In this document: piece by piece, positions 11,323-21,310 of the stretch
How positions within the stretch are numbered: the first letter of the stretch is position 1
How the letters are laid out: every line of letters begins with the position of its first letter
Source: Mactra quadrangularis
Taxonomy: Eukaryota; Mollusca; Bivalvia; Venerida; Mactridae
Assembly (NCBI GenBank): GCA_025267735.1
Contig: CM046294.1
Location: 42,941,570 to 43,005,569, forward strand
Reading direction: 5' to 3'
Length of the DNA: 64,000 nucleotides
Translations under genes and position numbers: made by a program
The notes under the pieces: generated by a model
Told to the model about the DNA's origin: nothing
Seen by the model: only the letters and a program-made list of their open reading frames with translations
Database searches by the model: none

Positions 11323-11725
11323 GTACCATTTATAATAAATGTTGAATGTCAGAGTGTTCTGTTAATAATGAAATTGCTAAGACAGTAGGTGATTCAAATG
11401 TGAAGGCAATAGTTTTACGGAAGAGTAGTAAACAACATATTTGCCCGCTGGGATTGTGTCATATTTTTTAACAATGATGGCACTTCGTTTTCCATCTGTT
11501 TTGATGAGATTAGGTTCCATCTAATATTGGATCATATTACAAACATATTGGTTTTGTGATACAGGAGAGAAACGTCTATGTTACAAGGTTATTCAGACTT
11601 TGACGATATCGAATACAACACATTAAAGTAGATTCCCTAATACAAAACAATGTTTATGATCATAGAATTTTTCTCAGAAAATTGGTATCTAAGTGTACAC
11701 TGTATTCTGAATTAAAATAAATAAC

Positions 11726-12262
11726 AATTTATCATTTTATACATTGTTTCACATGAGTGCATTACATCTTAAATAAATTACCCCTTAAAAGGTGATGGTT
11801 AAACACCTTTGGGGATGTATTAAGGGCCCTTTAAAGGTGATGTTTCGACACCTTTAGGGAAATGTATGGTTAACAGTGGCGTTATGTTACACTGTTCAGG
11901 ACATGTCCGGTTAACAGTGGCGTTATGTTACACTGTTCAGGACATGTCCGGTTAACAGTAGCATCATGTTATACTGTTCAGGACAACAAATTTCAATATC
12001 AAATAAGTAAAAAATGTAAAATTAGTGATAAAAAAATGTAAAATTAAGCTCAATAAAAAACAATACAAAAATACACTTACACACTATATAACATCATGTG
12101 TGATAAATTCTATTTTGTTTTGTGTTATTGTATATACATTATGTATTTATGGTTGAGGGTTTTTACTTATATTTATTTTCTATAATTTATCTTTTTGTAC
12201 AACGCCATTGAATATGTAATATAGAAATAGGTGTTTAATCAAATGAAGAAGATTAAGTTTAA
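11726..12262. other. Unit 1 leader insertion not present before unit 3
   Basis: Around 39,320 the corresponding sequence passes directly from AAATAAATAAG to AAGAATTCCCA, whereas here about 535 bp intervene. The insert contains the 41-bp tandem array at 11,868 and a shorter duplicated AAAGGTGATG block at 11,790-11,860. No terminal repeats were found. Confidence 0.6.
11868..11984. repeat. 41-bp tandem repeat, three copies
   Basis: Copies start at 11,868, 11,909 and 11,950 with GGTTAACAGT and contain ATGTTACACTGTTCAGGACA. The first two are identical and the third is diverged. No spacers, so not CRISPR-like. Confidence 0.95.
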
Positions 12263-12364
12263 GAAGAATTCCCACTTCAGCTTATTTCTTTTATTTTTTC
12301 TATATTGTTTTATTTATACTACATTAATAAGTTAAATGATCAAGTTCATAATTTCAACTACATA

Positions 12365-12633
12365 CACTGGGGTCCATAAGTTTCTGTACACATTTGATGT
12401 TTTCATATTTTCTTTGAAAACTTAACATTTTTTAGAGAATTTAATAAGTATGCAATAAAAGTATTTTTTTTATTAAAAACTAAATATTGACAAAAAATGG
12501 AGATACAATGAAAGATCATAATTGAAGACTCATTTCAAAATGTAAATTAGTTGTAAAACTAATCATTTAAATATATCTATGTATAATTGAAAAAAAAAAT
12601 TTACATGTGTAAAGACACTTTTGGACCCCAGTG
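12365..12633. mobile_element. Tc1/mariner-type MITE, CACTGGGGTCC family
   Basis: Terminal inverted repeats begin CACTGGGGTCCATAAG and extend about 28 bp. TA duplications lie at 12,363-12,364 and 12,634-12,635. Unit 3 near 39,430 shows the empty site with a single TA. The interior is AT-rich without a transposase. Insertion is specific to unit 1 among the visible copies, so it post-dates the duplication. Confidence 0.93.
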
Positions 12634-13728
12634 TATATATGCATGAACTAACCTTTTCAACAATACCTTGTATTCCTAACATTTTCACAATCAAAGTTTT
12701 TCAAATTACATTAGCTATTATTTCGTGTGGGTGGAAAATTAAAAATAACAAAATGTAAAATCTAAGGTAGATAATAATCCACTTTTATAAAGGCTTCCAT
12801 TATATTAATAACTTTGCAACAGAATTTTGTTGTTGTTTTTTTTAATCCAATCCATGCAAATTGATTAATTCCTTGAAATGAATGAAAGGCATTGTTTTGT
12901 TATCATTTATCGTGGTTATTTAATTAATAATTATAGTAAATTAAACTTAGGGGAATTCTACTTTTAATGTTACTTTTTAGAATGAAGTGTCTGTCGTCGA
13001 GCAGCTCTGTAAATCTATAAAGAGATATGGACACAAGGAGGGGGAAGGAAGGACGGCCGGACAATAGGAGAGATAGAGTTAAGAGTATTACTTTTACGAC
13101 ATTGCAAGAGTCATTTGCTTTCATGATACGTTAATTACATCCAAAGAAGGCTATGAATTATTCAAGGAAGAATTAAATAAAGTCTAGTTAAACTCTCTAG
13201 AAAATATTGGCATATTCATCTTCCACCACAGTATATTGACTTACTTCACTTTAATCAACGACTTTAAAATTTTGTCTAATTAGATCGCTCTAAGTAAAGA
13301 AAATGAAGCGATAATTAGATGGCAATTAGTTAAAACTATGTACTTCTTTGCCTGAAGATACGTACACTGTTTAATTAACGTTGAATAATTCACCAAAAAA
13401 CTAGCAAATGCCTTCACTCTAGTCTGTAGAATATATATGTTTACGAAGATTGCAATCTGGAGACAGTCCATCCTTGGCAAACATAAATTAAAACCACGTT
13501 TGGTATCTAAATACCCTACGTGATATGTATTGTATCTGGTAAACTTTCTACATTTGACACACTTTAGGCCTCAAAACAAACTTTCAGGGATGAAAGAGTC
13601 ACATCCCGTAATGGGTCTGCCCATAATGCATCCATATGGAGTGGACGGACCTTCATTTAACGCAAAATCAATGAAAAATGAATTGTATCGAATGTTAAAT
13701 GTTATATTTGTTCATCTAAAGTTCTATC

Positions 13729-14143
13729 TAAATCAAAGGTGGCCGGCACGGTCCCGGTCCCAAATCACTATATAAGTATATCAGTAGGGAGTTCAGTTAC
13801 CGCGAACGTTACAGAACGTTCCGTAACGATACATTCGGAACTCCTCGGCCATTTGCTGCGAATAATCTCGGACATATTTAGACGATATTTTGAAACTACC
13901 GGTGTTGAAGTAAACAAATATATGGTCGTTTAGGCATTGAGTGATATTTCGTTTTTAGTCCGTAAATTTTGAATCATCACTCATTGCCTAACGATCGCAT
14001 ATTTGTGTATTAGACTAGATTATTCGCAGCGAATGACCGAGGAGTTCCGAATGTATCGTTATGTAACGTTCTGTAACGTTTTGTGTAATTGAACACTTTA
14101 ATGATGGTTCGGGACCGGGACCGTGCTGGCCGCCTGTGATTTA
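13729..14143. mobile_element. Foldback element (about 415 bp), unit 1
   Basis: The outer ends are inverted repeats (AAATCA, then GGTGGCCGGCACGGTCCCGG, against the mirrored right end). The arms continue inward for about 190 bp through a segment with repeated AACGTT motifs and GGAACTCCTCGGCC. The centre has AGGCATTGAGTGAT and its complement. A 64-codon frame inside one arm is a by-product of the palindrome. The same element is in unit 3 and a deleted version is in unit 4. Confidence 0.9.
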
Positions 14144-14563
14144 AATCAGTTTAATTTATTGAGTAAATTACTTTATCCATCTATTAAGAGAACAAGTTCA
14201 TTATTTCAACCACATAAATACGCATGACCTAACATACGACCAGAAAGCATATTTCAACAGCATGACACACAGTTAGTTTCTAGTGTTTTAATTCACAGAG
14301 GAAATGGCTTTTAGTTATCACCACAATTCTAAATAAATTCATCTAAAATAAATTACATTTCAAGCACAACATGATAAAAAAATATTATATTTTAAATCTT
14401 CTAGAATTTACATTTCTCTCGAGATTACAATTCTCAGAAAATTCAGTTATTTAAACTATATGTGGCACCATATGTCTACGACTGTATTAAATAAGATTTT
14501 GAACCATTTCTATATTCTATATGTTGAGTCATATTTAACTTCAAATTTGGCCATCTGCTGCAG

Positions 14564-14692
14564 GTTAATTTATTCTTGGCAAAGTCGTCAATCATTGACA
14601 ATTATGTTGCTAAATTTATTAAAGAGAAAAGTGGCCGGCTTCTTGTTAAAATGTATGCTAAATTTGGTAAAAGAAGAGTCCTGCAAACATAA
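14564..14692 (+). pseudogene. Exon-like ORF, unit 1 copy
   Basis: After CTGCTGCAG, a plausible splice acceptor, a 42-codon frame begins VNLFLAKSSIIDNYVAKF and contains KEKSGRLLV. Equivalent frames are open in unit 3 (41,353-41,490) and unit 4 (52,780-52,905); unit 2 (about 23,430) has a one-base deletion. Differences among copies are mostly amino-acid changing, which argues against selection on a protein. It may be a relic exon of a gene lost before duplication. No family recognised. Confidence 0.2.
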
Positions 14693-14900
14693 GTGAAGTG
14701 AGGCCACCACCGTTCACAACTCAGTACTTATAAAAGGTGATCAAAATGGCGTAAAATTCAATAAAAAGAAATAATTACAAATCTGTATTCAATATTTCAA
14801 GGAATTTACATGACACGAGCACAGTCTGTGACTGCATAGAACAAAATTGAACGATTTTCAATATTCACAATAAAGATTATATAACACACATCAGAGTTTG

Positions 14901-15119
14901 TTTTTTAACGTGGTATTCAACACATATTTCGGTCATATATACGACGGCCAGTTCTTCCTACTATAGGTTTCCTGGACACTTTTTCTATCACCAGTACTAA
15001 CTTACCCTACAACGAGGCCAACAACTCATGTATAGTGTATGACCTACCGCGACCGAGCTCGAACCCGCGATCACCGGATTCGAAGTCAGACATGCTAACC
15101 ACAACGCCACGACCGCGGT
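14901..15119 (-). mobile_element. SINE family A, unit 1 only
   Basis: Near full-length copy, head at the right end (CCGCGGTCGTGGCG on the minus strand), tail at 14,901. Units 2 and 3 are empty here; a CAGAG-containing sequence occurs on both sides and is the likely target duplication. Confidence 0.88.
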
Positions 15120-15342
15120 ATCAGCAGAGATGTAAGACATCATTTAATATACAGTATATTTTATAAATTACAATGCCATCTAAAAGTTCTTGTACAAATG
15201 GAATCCTAATAAAAACCTGATGATCACGCCTACTGCAAATAATAATACTTCAATTAAAGCATATTTATGTAACACAGTTTGAATCTTATGTTGATAAAAT
15301 ATTTTGAAATTTGCTCAGATTACTCTCTGTTTCTGTTAACCA

Positions 15343-15611
15343 TGTGTAAATGTGAATTAGTTATATGAGGATTTTCTTCAAGGACTTCCTGAAGGCATTG
15401 TAAATCTTCTGAATTATTGCACTATCATTGTCACAGAACTAGTTTTATGTTCTTTTCTACGCTATAATGATAAATTAATAGATAAATGTCGTGAACATCT
15501 CTCTCAGGGGTTTTATTAAGCCAAGATAATTGCATTTCATGGCCGTAAACAAACTTGCTGTCTTGTAGTATTGGAAGAAATGCAAAATAAATGCATTTTC
15601 ATTATTTGATG
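15343..15611 (+). other. Highly conserved block, unit 1 copy
   Basis: About 265 bp that differ by only some five or six bases from the copies in units 2 (24,941-25,209), 3 (42,001-42,261) and 4 (53,691-53,960), while neighbouring sequence is more diverged. A frame from 15,361 to TAA 15,517-15,519 (52 codons, containing YEDFLQGLP) is open in the copies, but the substitutions I see inside it all change the amino acid and conservation continues past the stop. A structured RNA, regulatory element or recent gene conversion fits better than a protein. Confidence 0.6.
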
Positions 15612-15719
15612 TTTAGGCTTGATGCAAACATGAAATTACCTCGCAGAGGAATATACTGAATACTGGTCGTTTCCGAAAAGGGAGTCTGAATCACATCAGG
15701 ATCATCAACAGTCAACAGC

Positions 15720-16300
15720 ATCCTTATGAAGCAGATATGTCCAATTAATTCAGTGAAGTTCTGCTATGAAGACCATCTTATTTTTTGCATTTTTGTAACT
15801 CCAAACGTAAATTTGGGAGGAAAAAACTCTATTTCGCCATCAAGGGACTATTTCGCCATCAAGACCACAGCAAGCTTTTGGAACTTTAAAATCGTCAAAC
15901 TTCGCATGAATATGCATCAATCAAGGTGCTACTCTACTGTTCTGTTTGAGACAGTGAACGTTAACGTAACCTTGTAATCGCTGTCATCTCGAGATCTGAT
16001 TGCAAACATGAGTATAATTTGCGAAAGTACCTTCTCAATAGTGTTTATGTGTTACAGAGCACCAGCATACAACAGATTTGTCAAACTGATACTGAAAAGT
16101 TATTGTACAAAGACCACCTTGTTTCTTGCAAATCATACTATTTTTACATTTTGCAGCCCCAAATGCTAAGTAAACTTTCGAAATTTGCATCGAGTGAAAG
16201 GTGAATACTTTTCGACTGTGCAATGCCATAATCATTCTGTTTCGGTACGATATAAACATTCTGTTTAAATGCGGCATTCACCCAAACAAACAAACCTCAC
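15720..16300 (+). mobile_element. Two diverged tandem SINE-like copies
   Basis: The segments starting near 15,725 and 16,060 are similar to each other (TCAGTGAAGTTCT and CTGAAAAGTTAT contexts, each followed by AAGACCA). The second ends in CCCAAACAAACAAACC. The first contains two copies of the 19-bp CTATTTCGCCATCAAGGGA repeat. All four units keep the pair, so it predates duplication. No clear tRNA boxes were found. Confidence 0.5.
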
Positions 16301-16726
16301 AATACAGTTTTCTCTGAAGAAGTTCTAATTATCGGTGTTATCAATTATACCACGTGTCCTCGGTCATCTCTGATTGGGTGACATGTCAAGACAAACAATA
16401 TTGTATCACTCTCATGAGGCTAGGTCATAATTGCTATCACCTTATTCCTTAGTGTAAATCAATTTACATTTATCCCAGTGAGAGTAACTTGACAAGATAT
16501 ACGAAGTCTGATTCTCCCCTCTGCTCAGCTGCTACTCGCCTTAACAATTTTCAGTCACGCCATAGATGATTCTTGTATATTGATAGTGGTAAAACAAAAC
16601 ACAATTTCGTCAAATTTTAAGCCTATTCACCAATGTCCAGTTACAGCATGGTTTGATAAGCTCAATAAGGGTATACGTACACAAATTATGTGACAAGATA
16701 TTTTCTTATATTACAATTCAGATATA

Positions 16727-16911
16727 TTGATTTTTAATTATGTAGGGCAGCTGTCAGTCACTGACGAAAGTATGCGCACAGTAGTTAAATCCAGAGGCTG
16801 AGAGCAGAGATTTAGCCTTTCCAGGAGTAGTGAGTGAGTTGACTGACCGTCGTTATATGACCTGTACAATGTGTTGCTACGGCTTTAAACCCGACAAAGA
16901 CAAACAAACAA
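16727..16911 (+). mobile_element. SINE family C body, unit 1, with target duplication
   Basis: The insert has the family C body (CAGTCACTGACGAAAGTATG; TTATATGACC; GTGTTGCTACGGC) and a (CAAA)n tail. It is bounded by near-identical 14-bp duplications ACAATTCAGATATA (16,713) and ACAATTCAGGTATA (16,912). The same insertion is in unit 3; units 2 and 4 have an empty site. The tRNA head is missing (5' truncated). Confidence 0.95.
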
Positions 16912-17490
16912 ACAATTCAGGTATAATTGTTAACATACTGTAAGTTGATGTAATAAACATTAAAGTTTCGTTATGAAGATTGCATTGTAATTGATCAAGT
17001 CTCAAAAGAAATAGAAGAAATAGGACACGTTGTTAAGACCATTTCCCTACTAAAACATTGATTTTGATAATCCTAATACATAGTTGAATTGCAAGCATGT
17101 AACTTGAGAGTGAACAACGGAAACAACAATGGTGTTATTTACTTAAAGTAACTATTTCCAACGTAGACAGCGTCTATAAGACATACTCTGTTGATACAAT
17201 TGCATTTATTTGGATTTTTATGCTAGAGAATATTTTCAAGTTTTTCGCCTTAGAGGTTTATAAAAGTATTTTATTCGTGCAAATTTGTGAATTATTTTCA
17301 CTAAAAAGGCTAAATCATTGTTCTTTTAGTTCGTTTTAATTATATATGCCTGCTTGACTGTGCATGTAATAATCTCTTTTTTCAAAAATAAAAATAATAA
17401 TAATTTTGAGTCTATACCATCACATGTGTTACTTAACTTTTTGAAGGAGATAAATGTATATGATAAAATATAGGGCTAAGGATCATTAAT

Positions 17491-17590
17491 ATCCATTGAA
17501 TTAATAGTATCATTATTTGTTTTCGGCGCGATATGACCTTTCTGTGTTGGTGCGCCGTAAAACCCAAACAAACAAACAAAAATAAAAAAA
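17491..17590 (+). mobile_element. SINE 3' end, family D
   Basis: Shares TTTCGGCGCGATATGACC and GCGCCGTAAAACCC with 5491-5577 and ends in a CAAA-rich tail. Only the 3' part is recognisable. Not seen at this position in units 2-4. Confidence 0.65.
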
Positions 17591-18221
17591 TAATGAAATT
17601 ATTAAAATGAGCACGCCGGGATATTCATAAAACACGTGTGATAAGACACTAGTTTCACATGATCTTCCAAGTAACATTCTGATAGGTATGGTGCTAGACA
17701 GAGAATAAAACAGTTGAAGGGTTTCTAAAATAAGAACACTGTGGGTGGTACACAGTACAGGAATTAAATAAAATTACAAATGAGATATTGTATCAAAATG
17801 AAATGCCTAAAGCAAAACAATTGTAGAAAGTGTAAAGCCAATGCCTTTAGCTGCTATATGACAAATAGAAACTAATTCAGGAGAGTTGTTAAACGAATTA
17901 TTTAGAGTACGGATATGTTTTATTGAGGAAATAAGACGCAATCAGGAATAGCTCACTCAACAAGCTTACAATTATTATATTTTAAAACAATGTTATTTAT
18001 TGAAGTTCTATGCAAAGACAGGATACGTGTGAAAGAGGGTTTACTTCCTGATACAAATGCAATTTAATTGAACAAAATTTTATTCCAGGCTAATGACATT
18101 GATGTGGAATATTGATTGCATGATGTGACAAAATCAATGACAAATTGGAATTCTAAAATTCGGTCACATTAAGATGCATTACTTTCATCCTTATGCAGAT
18201 TATTAAATGCACAAGGACTTT

Positions 18222-18375
18222 GGACGGCCGATTGGTTACGATGTCATATAGTTAGTAGTTATTGGATAGCCAGCTCTGCATTGGTTCGTATCACTATCAC
18301 ATCCAAAACCTGTCTCGTTGTTTCCTTAAGCAAGATACTTTATACTACTATTTTATTTCTGTGGTACCAGGATGC
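18222..18375 (+). mobile_element. SINE family E, degraded, unit 1
   Basis: Head with GGTTACGATGTC and GGATAGCCAGCTCTGC, then ATCCAAAACCTGTCTCG, matching the family at 1189 and 1609. Also present in units 2 and 4 (there split by a MITE) and truncated in unit 3 by the hAT insertion. Confidence 0.7.
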
Positions 18376-18402
18376 GGACAAGTAATAACTTCTTTTTACT
18401 TT

Positions 18403-18700
18403 TATCTATTTCTATTGGGATTACGTCGTGTCAACACAATCTATGTCATTTACGGCGTCCAGCGCACCTAACCTTGCTTTCCTGGAACCTTGTCTATAAC
18501 CATTACTCACCTACCCTTCCATAAGGCCGGAAACTTCTCCATAAAAAAAAATATTATCTAATCAAATGAGGAAAATCGACATTATTGTCAAATTTTCCTG
18601 GAAGGATATAACCTCCCCGGATGGGATTCGAACCCGTACCCCCTTCGGAAGACGAAATTCCAAATCCCGGCACGCTACCAACTGCGCTATCGACCCGGGT
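18403..18700 (-). mobile_element. SINE family B, unit 1
   Basis: The minus-strand head carries AGCGCAGTTGGTAGCG-like boxes and GGGTTCGAATCCCATCC; the tail at the left ends near TTTACGGCGTCCAGCGCACC. Shared with unit 2 (28,165-28,456), so inserted before the 1/2 split or moved between them. A good-looking T-arm but no functional tRNA. Confidence 0.88.
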
Positions 18701-19511
18701 TAAATAACTTGCTAAGATTATTTAGTAGAATGTACACGCCAAACTTAATGCAAAATGTACTTTGAACAATCAATTTCAATTCGTCATTGGTGTTATATGT
18801 TGTCTAAAATATTTTCATGACACAGAAAACAAAACAAGCTTAAATATATGTCGTTTAAGAAGCAATTTCTTCATTTACCGCACACAGTTCAATCGTTTAT
18901 CTTTGAAACATATATAATTCTAAAGCTGTTTTCCATTTCTGTTTGACTGTTTTACTCTTTAATGTTGCAACGATTAGGATACCCCTAATGAATTATTTAC
19001 AAATTATTGATCTTATCACAGCTGAATGTATAAAAGGGGGAAATAAAATAAAAATACGATATAAGACCTTGTACATGCTAAGGATATTTCCAGAATTTCC
19101 AATGACGTACATGGATCAGTCTGTATTAATATAGCTGCATGGTGTATGAAAGGTTGTTGATGGCCTATATAATAGTATAGTATTTACAATACCTAGAAGC
19201 TTAATATGTCATGCCAACGGGTGATGATTATCATACTTAATCGATTTGTCAAGAATGTACCAGACTCTACTTCCACAAATAACAAATTGCTTAGACAATA
19301 TGCTAACTGTATAGAAAGTGTCTCAATATATTCACAGAAATGGTAATATAAGGCACACCATATGCAGACATAATAATTATCACGGAATAACCAACATCAT
19401 GGTCAAATATTTCCATACATAAGACTTTTTGTCACGAAAGATTTCACTATTCTGTTACAAAAGACGATGAAAACTACAAACGAAATGGGCACTAGAGACG
19501 AGGTAACACTT

Positions 19512-19722
19512 GTACCAAACGAAATGTCTTCAACATACAAATGATTAAAAGCCAATTTCTCACCAATTTGTATCGCATGTATCATATCTTATCTTACCTC
19601 GTACAGAATACTCGTTTTTCATTGGCCTAGAGCGGTCAAGTGCTGACCATGTATTATCCCATATTAGGTCAGTAGATTCTAATATCCAGTCAGTAACAAA
19701 ATTTATAAATGATAGCGCTGAC
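19512..19722. other. Replacement/deletion junction in unit 1
   Basis: Homology to the other units stops near 19,512 and resumes near 19,723 (ACCAACAAGTCAATAATAC). Unit 2 has about 2.4 kb and unit 3 about 1.5 kb in this interval. The 210 bp of filler matches nothing else I can see in the window. Confidence 0.7.
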
Positions 19723-19854
19723 GAAACCAACAAGTCAATAATACATATTTTGTTGTGACATTTTGTCCTATCTTAATTCCTAGTTGTATCACAGACAACT
19801 ACTTATAATCATTAAGTCATTGTTGTTTTTTCATCTTCATTATGGTGTTGTTAC

Positions 19855-20110
19855 ATGTTTGTTTGTTTGTTGGGTTTAACGCCGTAGTAACACATTGTAT
19901 AGGTCATATATCGTCGGTCAGTCAACCTACTCACTGTTCCTGGAAAGGCTAAATCTCTGGATTTAGCTGTTAACCAACTACAAATGTACTAAATGCATAC
20001 TTCGTCAGTAACTGACTACTGCCCTTCATAATTAAAAATCAGTGGTAGGAGGAAGAATGGCCGTAGAAATAATTTCATGACCAAGCTTCACGAAAGTATG
20101 CCCCATCAGC
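19855..20110 (-). mobile_element. SINE family C body, minus arm of head-to-head pair, unit 1
   Basis: Minus-strand body running from CATACTTTCGTG (right) to a GTTTGTTTGTTGGG tail (left). Its 5' end abuts the inverted repeat around 20,124-20,250 and faces the plus-strand copy. Equivalent arms are in units 2 (32,047-32,306), 3 (48,155-48,400) and 4 (from about 63,900). Confidence 0.85.
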
Positions 20111-20123
20111 ATCAAGATACAGT

Positions 20124-20250
20124 TATCACTCATTGCATACATGTAACAAAGTCGCCCGGCTAGCTCAGTTGGTAGCATGCAAGTCTACTGATCGAGGGGT
20201 CGTGGGTCCGATTCCCGGGCGGCTTTGTTACATGTATGCAATGAGTGATA
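20124..20250. repeat. 36-bp inverted repeat enclosing a tRNA-Lys-like head, unit 1
   Basis: Arms 20,124-20,159 and 20,215-20,250 are reverse complements with one G/T-type mismatch. Between and within them lies a 73-nt tRNA-like sequence (20,151-20,223) with GGCTAGCTCAGTTGGTAGC (A-box region) and a perfect-length acceptor. The arrangement results from two family C SINEs joined head to head. It is not a functional tRNA: the anticodon stem does not pair well. Confidence 0.9.
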
Positions 20251-20460
20251 AGCAATTCTATTACAATCAGGTAATTACATATTATGGCATCTAAAGGTGG
20301 ATTTGGAGTAGAATAACCCGTCATTGACGGAAGTATGTGCCTAGCATTTAGTTAACAGCTACATCCAGAGATTTATCCGTTTAGGGAACGGTGAGAAGGT
20401 TGACTTATTGCAAGTAAATGACCTAAACAGTGAGTTGCTTAGACGTAAAACCCAACATGA
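20151..20460 (+). mobile_element. SINE family C, plus arm of head-to-head pair, unit 1
   Basis: tRNA-Lys-like head, then TTTGTTACATGTATGC, then the family body (TCATTGACGGAAGTATGTGC; TTAACAGCTACATCCAG) ending in GACGTAAAACCCAAC. More diverged from the master body than the minus arm, so probably an older insertion. Confidence 0.75.
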
Positions 20461-21089
20461 AGAGAGAAAGAAACTTTATACTGTAATTGATAACAGTCAT
20501 AAACTGTCTGTTGCTGAAATAGTATGATGATAAAACCGGCTATTTACTGAATACTAGACAAGAAAAATATTCCAGACATAAGTTTGTCAGAGGCATACTT
20601 TGTGAGTTCTATTGTCCTTAGAGAATGCACTCTGTGTGGTGTTATTGGTAAAAAAATTATCTAACTTACTGAAGGATAATGTCTAATGTTATTGATGACA
20701 ATACCACCTTCATTAGTAAAGCATAAAACATTAAAACATATGTCAGAAATGATATATATGAGATACTGTTGTATTTATCGATTCAAAAATGTTATATAAA
20801 CATAGTTTGAAACATCCGTCAAAATGATTCTGAAACATGCCAAGAATGTGTCTTCTGACAATGAAATTGATCTTAGAAATCTACGTGACAAATTCTAAAA
20901 AAATCAAAATACATAAATAATGCCATAAGATGCCATGTGAAAGAATCTCAAATGAATGAAAAATGTTCCGAGTTATGAAGTCTCGAAGCTTAACGTGGAA
21001 GAGTAGTTTTTTATATTTGTTTTAGAGCTTTTTTGCATGCAACATAGTCAAGTAACAAGTGGTTTGAAGTTTTCCATCATGACAATGTG

Positions 21090-21310
21090 CTATTGTTTGT
21101 TCCTACATGAAGCTATTGGGGAAAGTGCGAGATCGGTGCACCATAGAACATTGTTTGACAATTATGTTTCCACTGCTGTTTGTTCCAAGACAGAAGCCCC
21201 CTTATGTTATTGATTTCATTTATTTGTTTGTGGTGATCTTTTATAACAAAAGTTTAAACAATCCAAAAAGATCGCCCTCTTTGCTTTTTGGTTGTTTGGT
21301 AGGTCTATGA
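21090..21310 (+). pseudogene. Exon-like ORF remnant, unit 1 copy
   Basis: Corresponds to the 70-codon open frame at 49,395-49,607 in unit 3. Here an extra C in the CCCCC run near 21,195 breaks the frame. Unit 2 has a triplicated 83-bp segment instead. GTAGGT at the end could have been a splice donor. No family recognised. Confidence 0.2.

Noticed and set aside
13739..13933. 64-codon gene repeated at 40,484-40,678
   Set aside because: It lies in one arm of the foldback element; identity between copies reflects the element, not protein constraint.
15361..15519. 52-codon exon in the highly conserved block
   Set aside because: The reading frame is open in the copies, but I saw no synonymous changes, only amino-acid changes, and conservation does not respect the stop codon. 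Reported as a conserved block instead.
20151..20223. Functional tRNA-Lys gene
   Set aside because: A- and B-box-like sequences and acceptor pairing are present, but the anticodon arm does not fold properly and the sequence continues into a SINE body. The same holds for 32,349, 48,446, 30,304 and 62,161.
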